44,906 nt of DNA from an uncultured Bacillota bacterium (lineage in GTDB: Bacteria; Bacillota; Clostridia; Peptostreptococcales; Anaerovoracaceae): positions 133,320-178,225 of the forward strand of contig CASEFA010000001.1 of assembly GCA_949287095.1 (NCBI GenBank). The letters are read 5' to 3'. Positions 27,182-33,990 of this stretch are shown here, one piece after another. Within the stretch, counting starts at the first letter, position 1; the number at the start of each line of letters is the position of its first letter. The notes below the pieces were generated by a model. That model did no database searches. It had not been told where the DNA came from and worked only from the letters and a program-made list of their open reading frames with translations. The position numbers were made by a program, and so were the translations under genes.

Positions 27182-28135
27182 ATGGAAGAATTGAAGAAAT
27201 TGTGCGACATTGACGCTATCCCGGGAGAGCGCTGGTTCCCTAAGGAAACCAGCTTCGAGGAAGACATGCCGGAATACTGGGGAGACTGGGGAGTTTCATC
27301 AGAGGTTGATACACTTCGTGCTGTACTTATGCGTAGACCCGGAAAGGAAATCGAATCATTTAATGCTGATGAGTATAGATTTTCAGACGTGCCTATAGAT
27401 ATCAATCTCATCCGTAAGCAGCATGATGACGTTGCCGACATTTACCGATCTCACGGTGTTAAGGTTTACTACGTTGAAGAGCAGCGGGAAGACCGGCCAA
27501 ATTCCATTTTTTGCAGAGATTTAACATTTATGACTCCAGAAGGTGCAATTGTAACCAGACCCGGTATGGCCGCACGTAGAGGCGAAGAACGTTACGTAGC
27601 AAAAGCTTTAGCTGATATAGGTGTACCTATCGTTAGAACAATCACCGGCGACGGGATGTTTGAGGGTGCAAATGCTATGTGGGTTGACCGACACACATGT
27701 ATCATATCCACAGGCAGCCGTTGTAACAGAAGTGGTTTTGAACAGGTAAAATATGAACTAGAAAGAATGGGTGTCACCGAAATCATACACATGCAGCAGC
27801 CTTACAGTAATATTCACATCGACGGCCTTATGAACGCTGCCAGCAATGATATTGTTATGATTCATGCTCCACAGGTCCCTTATGATGTTGTGGATGTATT
27901 AAAGAAAAAGGGCTATAAAATACTGGAAGCTCCATCGAGAACGGAAGTCAGAGAATCCTTCGGATGTAACTTTGTTGCACTGGAACCGGGACTGGTGGTT
28001 ATGCCGAAAGGAAATCCACGGGCTCAAGAGCTCCTGGAAAAAAACGGCGTAAAAGTTATAACTGTGGATATCTCAGAAATCATGAAAGGAAGAGGTGCTC
28101 TTCACTGCATCACTGCATTCCTTAAACGTGGATAA
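27182..28135 (+). CDS. Arginine deiminase-fold amidinotransferase/amidinohydrolase, copy 2
   Basis: This 317-aa paralogue of copy 1 is alignable end to end: both share GERWFPKE, YWGDWGV, RRPGKE, YVEEQREDRPN, ITRPGMAARRGEERYVA-type and EGANAMWVDRHTCIISTGSR segments. Candidate catalytic residues are Arg112-Asp113, Glu161, His212 and Cys309 in ALHCITAFLKRG. Differences cluster at residues that could line the pocket: copy 1 SRTNRQG versus copy 2 SRCNRSG, and copy 1 CC versus copy 2 CI after the catalytic Cys. The two may handle different substrates or successive steps. It is followed by DUF1847 and driven by its own -24/-12 promoter. Confidence 0.85.
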   Translation: MEELKKLCDIDAIPGERWFPKETSFEEDMPEYWGDWGVSSEVDTLRAVLMRRPGKEIESFNADEYRFSDVPIDINLIRKQHDDVADIYRSHGVKVYYVEEQREDRPNSIFCRDLTFMTPEGAIVTRPGMAARRGEERYVAKALADIGVPIVRTITGDGMFEGANAMWVDRHTCIISTGSRCNRSGFEQVKYELERMGVTEIIHMQQPYSNIHIDGLMNAASNDIVMIHAPQVPYDVVDVLKKKGYKILEAPSRTEVRESFGCNFVALEPGLVVMPKGNPRAQELLEKNGVKVITVDISEIMKGRGALHCITAFLKRG

Positions 28136-28159
28136 TTCAGTATTTTAGGCATATTAAAG

Positions 28160-28203
28160 GCAGGGACTCAGAACTGATCCGCATCAGATTCTGATTTCCC
28201 TGC
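28160..28203 (+). promoter_or_regulatory. Nested hairpin between enzyme copy 2 and DUF1847 gene
   Basis: GCAGGGA (28160-28166) pairs with TCCCTGC (28197-28203), and inner CAGAA/TTCTG and GAT/ATC pairs extend the fold. There is no T-run. It resembles in position the oppA-oppB hairpin and may set the ratio of enzyme to DUF1847 protein. Confidence 0.6.
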
Positions 28204-28230
28204 TTCTTAGCATGGAAAGGAGTGAAAGTA

Positions 28231-28872
28231 ATGGGAAAGAAAAACTGGTCATGTGTGCATTGTGGAACACGCCGCTGTGATGACGGGCCTTATGACCCTG
28301 CAATGGGTTATCCCGACTTCTGCCCGACAGTAACATTATCCGAGGAACAGAAAAACGAGGTCCTAGAACAGTACTGGAAAGAGGAAAATCAAAAAATCGC
28401 CATTGCTGCAGCGGAAGTAGAGGCTGAGGGGTATTGCAAATGGACGCGAGTTGAGGAAATAATTCGGTTCGCCAGAAAGATTGGAGCAAAAAAAATTGGA
28501 ATTGCAACCTGTGTAGGTTTGATTCGAGAATCCGCAATTTTTGCAAACATACTGGAAAAGCGCGGGTTCCAGGTTTATGGAATTGGATGTAAGGTAGGCG
28601 CCATGAAAAAGGTTAGCGCAGGAATTCCTAAAGAATGCGACAAATTAGGAGCAGTAATGTGCAACCCGATTATGCAGGCAAAATTACTGGAAAAAGAAAA
28701 GACGGATCTCAACGTCGTGGTAGGTTTATGCGTAGGCCATGATACTCTGTTCTTCCGTTACTCCGCTGCGCCTGTAACTACACTTATAGTAAAAGACAGG
28801 GTTCTGGGGCACAATTCAGCTGCAGCCCTTTACACTTCATCGTCATATTACGACAAACTCTTTGAAGAATGA
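28231..28872 (+). CDS. DUF1847 family cysteine-rich protein
   Basis: This 213-aa protein matches DUF1847 in layout. It has an N-terminal metal-site-like cluster of cysteines (Cys8 and Cys11 in CVHCG, Cys16, Cys31 in FCPT), then a Rossmann-like body with KKIGIATCVGLIRESA, VYGIGCKVGA and VVVGLCVGHDTLFFRYS. The function of the family is not established; the many conserved Cys suggest metal or cluster binding. The frame opens at a GTG at 28222, but the ATG at 28231 has AAAGGAG 8 nt upstream. Its co-expression with enzyme copy 2 suggests a role in the same pathway. Confidence 0.85.
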   Translation: MGKKNWSCVHCGTRRCDDGPYDPAMGYPDFCPTVTLSEEQKNEVLEQYWKEENQKIAIAAAEVEAEGYCKWTRVEEIIRFARKIGAKKIGIATCVGLIRESAIFANILEKRGFQVYGIGCKVGAMKKVSAGIPKECDKLGAVMCNPIMQAKLLEKEKTDLNVVVGLCVGHDTLFFRYSAAPVTTLIVKDRVLGHNSAAALYTSSSYYDKLFEE

Positions 28873-28878
28873 AAAATA

Positions 28879-28955
28879 CAACGGCTGCAATAATAGCCGC
28901 CGTTATCGGAGTCTGCATTCTTCCTGTGCAGCGGCACTTTGACAAAAGACGCTGA
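28879..28955 (+). pseudogene. Truncated 3' end of the MFS gene (island right end)
   Basis: The last 24-25 codons of the MFS gene at 15136-16302 recur here, in frame to the same stop (TAAIIAAVIGVCILPVQRHF...). There is no upstream part and no start. It begins 7 nt after the DUF1847 stop and is a by-product of the duplication. Confidence 0.92.
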
Positions 28956-29127
28956 AACCCCAGTGCAGGTCAAGGCGTTATTTTACAAAACAGCTATCGT
29001 TACGCAAAAAAGTCAAGGTTTCCGGGCATTAGACGCCTGAAATCCTTGACCTTTAGGTTATTTACGGCCGGAATTGTCAAGTTTCGCCTTGACACAATCC
29101 GCCATATCTTCAGTTTTTGTCAAAGTC
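28879..29127. repeat. Right 249-bp direct repeat bounding the island
   Basis: This is the second copy of 16226-16474, gap-free, differing at 28883, 28949, 28967, 28978, 29055 and 29099 (approximate positions from the alignment). Beyond it the two flanks diverge, apart from a short CGACAA(A/G)CC similarity. The rubrerythrin gene follows. Confidence 0.95.
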
Positions 29128-29178
29128 CGTGGCTGTTCGCAGCTTACGACAAGCCGCGCCGGCAGACTTTATCCGATT

Positions 29179-29715
29179 TTAATAGTTCTCAGCCTTGATC
29201 TGGAAGTATGCCTGAGGATGCTTACATACAGGGCAGATTTCAGGGGCTTTCTTGCCTACGAACTGATGTCCGCAGTTGCTGCACTGCCAGAGAACGTCCT
29301 CGTCTCTTTCGAATACCTTGCCCTCCTTAATGTTCTGCGCAAGCTTTCTGTATCTTTCCTCGTGCTCCTTCTCTACTGCAGCAACGCCTTCCATCTGAGC
29401 GGCGATTTCAGGGAAACCTTCTTCTCTTGCAGTCTTTGCCATTTCAGCGTACATGTCGGTCCACTCGTAGTTCTCGCCTGCAGCTGCGTCCAGAAGGTTC
29501 TCCTCGGTAGTTCCGATTCCGTGAGCCAGCTTGAACCAGAGCTCTGCGTGCTCCTTCTCGTTGGCTGCGGTTTCCTCAAAAATCTTGGAAATCTGAACGT
29601 ATCCTTCCTTCTTTGCCTTGGATGCGTAGTATGTGTACTTGTTTCTCGCCTGGGACTCACCTGCAAAAGCAGTCATCAGGTTTTCCAGAGTCTTAGTGCC
29701 CTTTAAATCTTTCAT
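29179..29715 (-). CDS. rbr: Rubrerythrin
   Basis: This 178-aa non-haem iron peroxidase reduces hydrogen peroxide in anaerobes. The N-terminal ferritin-like diiron domain has the ligand motifs [14 protein letters not shown] and ANEKEHAE, with [11 protein letters not shown] in the second half. The C-terminal rubredoxin domain has CSNCGH and CPVCKH binding one iron. It lies 16 nt after the PerR-like gene on the same strand, so the two are probably cotranscribed. In the ancestral locus it would have converged on the MFS gene across the repeat. Confidence 0.95.
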   Translation of the reverse strand: MKDLKGTKTLENLMTAFAGESQARNKYTYYASKAKKEGYVQISKIFEETAANEKEHAELWFKLAHGIGTTEENLLDAAAGENYEWTDMYAEMAKTAREEGFPEIAAQMEGVAAVEKEHEERYRKLAQNIKEGKVFERDEDVLWQCSNCGHQFVGKKAPEICPVCKHPQAYFQIKAENY

Positions 29716-29731
29716 TTTCGTTTACCTCCGT

Positions 29732-30139
29732 TTAATTCTTCTTCTCTTTCCCCAGGCATCTGTTGCAGACGCCCGTCAGTAACGTGGTGTTAATCTGAAC
29801 ATTATCATCTTTAATCCCGAAAGTCAAGTTTACTGCCTGGCGAAGCTCCTCCATGGCTGCATCGCCCGTGGGATAGATGTCGATTACCTCGCCGCAGCGG
29901 CTGCATATCATATGATAGTGCTCCCCCGTGCGGCCGTCGAATCTGTCCCTGCCGTCTCCGGTGTTTATCCTCAGTATGTCGCCGTTTTCGGCCAGCATAT
30001 TAAGGTTGCGGTAAACTGTGGCTATGCCGATGCCCGGAAGCTCCTGTCTGGCATGGTCGTAAACGGTGTCAGCAGTGGGGTGAGCATCGCTGCTCCTGAC
30101 AATATCCAGAATAATGTTTCTCTGTCTGGAATACTTCAT
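29732..30139 (-). CDS. perR: Fur-family transcriptional repressor, PerR-like
   Basis: This 135-aa protein has a winged-helix DNA-binding domain (HPTADTVYDHARQELPGIGIATVYRNLNML) and a metal-binding dimer domain. PerR-like regulatory ligands are present: DRFDG (Asp), HYHMIC (two His) and the Asp of EVIDIYP. The structural zinc site is CSRCG with C-terminal CNRCLG. Residues and neighbours (rubrerythrin, desulfoferrodoxin) favour a peroxide sensor over an iron-uptake Fur, but this is not certain. A Fur/PerR-type box lies just upstream, indicating autoregulation. Confidence 0.85.
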   Translation of the reverse strand: MKYSRQRNIILDIVRSSDAHPTADTVYDHARQELPGIGIATVYRNLNMLAENGDILRINTGDGRDRFDGRTGEHYHMICSRCGEVIDIYPTGDAAMEELRQAVNLTFGIKDDNVQINTTLLTGVCNRCLGKEKKN

Positions 30140-30183
30140 GCAATCACCCTTTCCGTTAATATATCGGCTAAATCGCCGGTTTT

Positions 30184-30202
30184 GATAATGATTATCATTA
30201 TA
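30184..30202. promoter_or_regulatory. Fur/PerR-type operator
   Basis: GATAATGATTATCATTATA closely fits the 19-bp Fur box, and the following AATAA extends a PerR-like TTATAAT pattern. It lies 45 nt upstream of the regulator start and 148 nt upstream of desulfoferrodoxin, so it could serve both divergent genes. Confidence 0.8.
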
Positions 30203-30349
30203 ATAAATCTTTGCAAGGCTTTTGTCAAGTAAATTTCATGAAATTATTTCTGTTTACTTATATGACAAAGGGTGTATAATCAAGGTAACTTACATAACAC
30301 AATCGGGCGGACACACCGGCCGCCCTCTTATCCAAAAGGAGGAATTGAA

Positions 30350-30727
30350 ATGTTGAAACTTTTTAAATGCATGCACTGTGGAAATATTATAGAGATGGTA
30401 GAGGACAAAGGCGTCCCTGTAGTATGTTGCGGAGAGAAGATGACCGAGCTTTCCCCTAACACTACCGACGCTGCCCTCGAAAAGCACGTTCCTGTAGTAG
30501 AGGTAAACGGAAACATCGTAAAAGTTACCGTAGGAAGCACTCTTCATCCGATGACGGAGGAGCATCACATCGCTTTCATCTATCTTGAAACAGACAAGGG
30601 CGTACAGAAGAAATACCTCGACCATACAGGAGAGCCTGCTGCCGTTTTCGCTCTCGCCGAGGGAGAAAAGCCTGTAGCGGCTTACGAGTACTGCAACCTG
30701 CACGGTTTCTGGAAGAAGGAACTTTAA
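30350..30727 (+). CDS. dfx: Desulfoferrodoxin (superoxide reductase)
   Basis: This 125-aa protein reduces superoxide to peroxide. The N-terminal desulforedoxin-type Fe site is FKCMHCGN and VVCCGE. The C-terminal superoxide-reductase domain carries the His ligands (KHVPVVE, STLHPMTEEHHI) and the Cys/His pair in YCNLHGFWK. Glu and Lys of EKH are also present. The start at 30350 has AAAGGAGG upstream; an in-frame ATG at 30272 lacks one. TATAAT at 30275-30280 with a weak -35 may be the promoter. Its product peroxide is the substrate of rubrerythrin next door. Confidence 0.95.
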   Translation: MLKLFKCMHCGNIIEMVEDKGVPVVCCGEKMTELSPNTTDAALEKHVPVVEVNGNIVKVTVGSTLHPMTEEHHIAFIYLETDKGVQKKYLDHTGEPAAVFALAEGEKPVAAYEYCNLHGFWKKEL

Positions 30728-30734
30728 TTTAAGA

Positions 30735-30781
30735 AAAGAGAGCGTCCCGGACTTTTCATCAAAGTCTGAGACGCTCTTTTG
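30735..30781. terminator. Bidirectional terminator between dfx and membrane-protein gene
   Basis: AGAGCGTC and GGACTTT pair with AAAGTC and GACGCTCT around a short loop. T-runs lie on the plus strand (TTTTGTTTT) and A-runs on the other side, so it can serve both convergent genes. Confidence 0.8.
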
Positions 30782-30783
30782 TT

Positions 30784-31242
30784 TTACTTCTCTTCTTCGT
30801 TCTTTCGCTTTTTCAGCGCTGCCTCAAAAGACCACTCGGCCAGGAAAGACAACGCCGGTATGGCTCCGCCGAGAATCATAATTCCCCGGCACTCCCCCGA
30901 ATACATTTCAAAGAGGGTATACACTATGGCGGCAATTGAAGCTGCCAGAAGGCACAGCAGCTGAACGGCGAACAGAACAGCCTTTGCAGCCTTTGCTTCG
31001 ATTTCACGGGCCTCCCGGCTGACCGGCTTCACTGGTCCCTCCGAATCCCTGTCTTCGCACTTCCAGGCGTCCGTAACCGTCGCGGAATGAACTGCGTTTA
31101 TCCCTATCACCACGAAAACCGCCCCGGATAAAAGAATGAGCATATTAATTCTTCCGGAAAGGACCGTGGTGAATATGAAAATCACCGCAAGTACAAGCAT
31201 CCCCAATCCTACAATGAATTTTCTCCGGCTGTATATTTTCAA
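30784..31242 (-). CDS. Hypothetical four-helix membrane protein
   Basis: I do not recognise a family for this 152-aa protein. It has two N-terminal hydrophobic segments (about residues 8-28 and 32-52), a charged cytoplasmic-type middle (CEDRDSEGPVKPVSREAREIEAKAAKA), then two more hydrophobic segments (about 87-110 and 120-135) and a Lys/Glu-rich end. It starts 29 nt after the Na/Pi cotransporter stop on the same strand, so it is probably cotranscribed. Confidence 0.6.
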   Translation of the reverse strand: MKIYSRRKFIVGLGMLVLAVIFIFTTVLSGRINMLILLSGAVFVVIGINAVHSATVTDAWKCEDRDSEGPVKPVSREAREIEAKAAKAVLFAVQLLCLLAASIAAIVYTLFEMYSGECRGIMILGGAIPALSFLAEWSFEAALKKRKNEEEK

Positions 31243-31271
31243 TACAGGACACCCCCCTTGATTATCAGCCT

Positions 31272-32915
31272 TTATTTCGTTTCGGTCATTTCTGCTGCCA
31301 GCTCCTGGGCTATGTTCAGCATGTGGTCGCCGATACGTTCAAAGTCCGTAAGCATTTCGGTGTAGAGCACGGCCCCGTCGTTATCGCATGCGCCGTGTCT
31401 CATTCTGATTATCTGATTATCCCTGAAGGCCTTCGTCATATCGTCAATCTTCTGCTCAAGCGCTGCAACCTCAGTGTATCCGTCAAGATCCAGCGGGCTT
31501 ATATCGGATATGCTGTCCATACACTTAAGGCTGGCGGATTTCATGTCCGCAATTTCCTTCATGGCCTCAGGAGTAAATCTGATGTGCTTTTCCTCTATGA
31601 GCTGAGTGTATTCGCATATGTTCATGGCGTGGTCGCCTATACGCTCCAGGTTGGTGCAGATTCTGAAGTATCCGTTTATCTTCTTCAGGTCGCCTGCGTT
31701 GGTCTCATGAATCATCATGTTGCTGATGTACCTGGAGATTTCCTTGTTCAGGAAGTCGATGTAATCCTCCCTTTCGGCCACGTCGGCAAGCTTTGTCGTA
31801 GTGCCCGACGAAACGGCGTCAAAGCTTTCTCCCACGTTTGTTCTTACCATCTCGGCCATTCTCTTAAGCTCGCTCGAAACGCTGTTCATGATGATGGATG
31901 AAGTACCGATGGCGTATTCGTCCGGCTTCATTACAGGCTTCAGGTATACCAGCTTCTGCACTCCCGCATCTTCCGAGCTGTGCTCAGGGAGGATTCTCCT
32001 TGCAAGAGATGCCAGGTAGTTTCCGAACGGCAGGAGCAGAAGAGTCGTGGTGACGTTAAACAAAGTGTGCATGTTGGCTATCTGCGCGGCCACTCTTCCC
32101 GGAGTCCACGATTCCACCAGATCCGTCAGCGGCGTCAGTATGCACACCGTAGTGAAGATGATGGTACCGATGATATTGAACATCAGGTGTATAATGGTGG
32201 TTCTCTTGGCGTTTCTGCTGGTTCCAATGGAAGCCAGAATAGCCGTTATACATGTACCTATATTCTGACCGAACAGCACGAATACCGCATTGTCAAGTCC
32301 TATAAGTCCGCTTACCGCAAGAGCCTGTAGAATTCCCACAGAAGCCGAAGACGACTGGATTATAGCCGTAAATACGGCGCCTGCCAGTATGCCCAAAAGC
32401 GGATTGGAGAAGCTGGTCATAAGGCTTATGAAGCCTTCGGAGTCCCTCAGCGGCTCCATGGCCGTGCTCATCATCTCCATGCCGATAAACAGAATACCGA
32501 ATCCTGCTATGATCTGCCCGTAGTTGTGGAAGGTCACCTTCTTAAAGAACACTACCAGCGCCACTCCGATGAACGCAAACAGCGGAGCTATGGCTCCCGC
32601 ATCCAGAGCGACCAGCTGACCGGTGATGGTGGTACCGATGTTGGCGCCCATTATAATCCACACGGCCTGATTCAGGGTCATAAGCCCGGAGTTAACGAAT
32701 CCAACCACCATTACCGTAGTAGCCGACGACGACTGAATAATGGCGGTGATGCCGGCTCCCACCGCAACTCCCAGGAACCTGTTAGCCGTAAGCTTTTCAA
32801 GGATTCCCTTCATGCGGTTACCTGCCGCAGCCTCAAGACCCTGGCTCATCATCTGCATTCCGTAAAGGAACAGGGCGAGACCGCCCAGCAGACCCAGGAC
32901 TAAAGTAAAACTCAT
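31272..32915 (-). CDS. Na/Pi cotransporter family protein with PhoU domain
   Basis: This 547-aa protein imports phosphate with sodium. The N-terminal membrane part contains two QSSSATT/QSSSASV repeats (about residues 60 and 185), the hallmark of the NptA/PNaS family. The C-terminal cytoplasmic PhoU-like helices contain the LERIGDHAMNI and FERIGDHMLNI motifs. The frame opens at a TTG at 32936; the ATG at 32915 with GAGAGGAG upstream is preferred. It is downstream of, but separated by a terminator from, the aroE-like gene. Confidence 0.93.
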   Translation of the reverse strand: MSFTLVLGLLGGLALFLYGMQMMSQGLEAAAGNRMKGILEKLTANRFLGVAVGAGITAIIQSSSATTVMVVGFVNSGLMTLNQAVWIIMGANIGTTITGQLVALDAGAIAPLFAFIGVALVVFFKKVTFHNYGQIIAGFGILFIGMEMMSTAMEPLRDSEGFISLMTSFSNPLLGILAGAVFTAIIQSSSASVGILQALAVSGLIGLDNAVFVLFGQNIGTCITAILASIGTSRNAKRTTIIHLMFNIIGTIIFTTVCILTPLTDLVESWTPGRVAAQIANMHTLFNVTTTLLLLPFGNYLASLARRILPEHSSEDAGVQKLVYLKPVMKPDEYAIGTSSIIMNSVSSELKRMAEMVRTNVGESFDAVSSGTTTKLADVAEREDYIDFLNKEISRYISNMMIHETNAGDLKKINGYFRICTNLERIGDHAMNICEYTQLIEEKHIRFTPEAMKEIADMKSASLKCMDSISDISPLDLDGYTEVAALEQKIDDMTKAFRDNQIIRMRHGACDNDGAVLYTEMLTDFERIGDHMLNIAQELAAEMTETK

Positions 32916-33032
32916 ATTGATTTTTTCTCCTCTCAAAATCAGCGGAATCTCCGCTCATGCAACTTCTACACTGTACAAAATACGCGCAAAAAAATTATAT
33001 TAAAACCCTTGGCCATAGTCAAGACAAACCGA

Positions 33033-33061
33033 ACAAAACCGGCTGTCTAAGCCGGTTTTGT
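33033..33061 (-). terminator. Terminator after the shikimate dehydrogenase-like gene
   Basis: ACAAAACCGGC (33033-33043) pairs perfectly with GCCGGTTTTGT (33051-33061) across 7 nt. On the minus strand it runs into TTTTGTTCGGTTTG, adequate for termination. Confidence 0.75.
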
Positions 33062-33073
33062 CACAAATTCTTA

Positions 33074-33955
33074 TTACTTTGCCCACTCTCTTCTCACCGC
33101 ATCCAGGGGCATATCCTTTCCCGTCGCCAGGTTAAATCCCTTTGCTCCCTGATGAAGAAGCATTCCGCGTCCTCCTGCGACCACCCCGCAGCCTGCCGCC
33201 TTTGCGTCCTTCATGAGGCGGGTCTCCTCCGGGTAATATATTACGTCAAAGACTTCAAGGCTTTTGTGGAGCGCGCCCGTAAACGGCACCGGAGTCTCGT
33301 CCGGCTCAGGATTCATTCCCACATTCGTCGTGTTTATGAGAACGCCGCTTTCCGAAAGAGTCCTCTTCACTTCGGCCTCGTCCTCAATGTCGCGGATTTC
33401 CACCGGGCAGCCCGTGCGCCCGCTTACCTTGTTCACAAAGGCTTCGTGCTTCTCAAAGCTTTTTCTTCTCAGCATAACGTATATTTTCTCCGCGCCGTCA
33501 AGGGCGAGCTGAGCGATTATCGCTCTTCCCGCGCCTCCCGCGCCGAGCACCGTCACCGTCTTTCCTTTTATCTCTCCCCCGGCTTCCCCGAAGGCCGCAA
33601 GGGCCCCGTAGCCGTCGGTGTTGTACCCGGTGAGCACGCCGTCCTCGTTTACGACCGTATTCACGGCTCCCACCAGCTCCGCTTCCGTGGAAATGCGGTC
33701 AAGATGGGGGATTACCGCGGTTTTGTCCGGCATGGAGAGGTTGAACATTTTGATGCCGAAAAGCCTTGCCGCCTTCACCGCATCGCCTATTTCCTCCTCG
33801 CCAACGTCGAAAGCCAGGTACACGTAGTCAAGGCCCAGCTTCCGAAAGCTTGCGTTAAACATTGCCGGAGACCCGGAGTGAGCAGCCGGAGATGCGAAGA
33901 GGGCAAATAGACCCGTATGACCCGTAATCCTTATAGTTTCAATCAAATCGTTCAT
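33074..33955 (-). CDS. Shikimate/quinate dehydrogenase, YdiB-like
   Basis: This 293-aa protein interconverts 3-dehydroshikimate (or dehydroquinate) and shikimate (or quinate) with NAD(P). It has the N-terminal substrate domain with FNLSMPDKTAVIP holding the catalytic Lys, then YNTDGYGALAAFGEAG, and a Rossmann fold GAGGAGRAI. It ends GRGMLLHQGAKGFNLATGKDMP. The SMPxK form, instead of the NVTxPxK of housekeeping AroE, and the RRKSFEK loop resemble YdiB. It might therefore act in quinate/shikimate use, not aromatic biosynthesis. The frame opens at a TTG at 33961; the ATG at 33955 has AAAGGA 6 nt upstream. Confidence 0.88.
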   Translation of the reverse strand: MNDLIETIRITGHTGLFALFASPAAHSGSPAMFNASFRKLGLDYVYLAFDVGEEEIGDAVKAARLFGIKMFNLSMPDKTAVIPHLDRISTEAELVGAVNTVVNEDGVLTGYNTDGYGALAAFGEAGGEIKGKTVTVLGAGGAGRAIIAQLALDGAEKIYVMLRRKSFEKHEAFVNKVSGRTGCPVEIRDIEDEAEVKRTLSESGVLINTTNVGMNPEPDETPVPFTGALHKSLEVFDVIYYPEETRLMKDAKAAGCGVVAGGRGMLLHQGAKGFNLATGKDMPLDAVRREWAK

Positions 33956-33990
33956 TTGCAATCCTTTCTGAATTCAGCTTCGGACGTCCG

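Larger units (their letters stand above)
16475..28878. mobile_element. Putative genomic island (about 12.4 kb) between direct repeats
   Basis: The segment lies exactly between two 249-bp direct repeats. The right repeat contains a truncated MFS gene end. The codons of the enclosed genes end in A or T more often than those of the flanking genes. It encodes a self-contained transport, enzyme and regulator set. No integrase, transposase or plasmid gene was seen, so the mechanism of entry is unknown. Recombination within a duplicated locus is an alternative to an integrative element. Confidence 0.65.

Noticed and set aside
16475-28878. Island as a phage, ICE or transposon
   Set aside because: No integrase, transposase, relaxase, phage or conjugation gene, and no tRNA at either end.
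32957-33910. 317-codon plus-strand frame opposite the shikimate dehydrogenase-like gene
   Set aside because: It runs antisense to a clear dehydrogenase and has no family resemblance.
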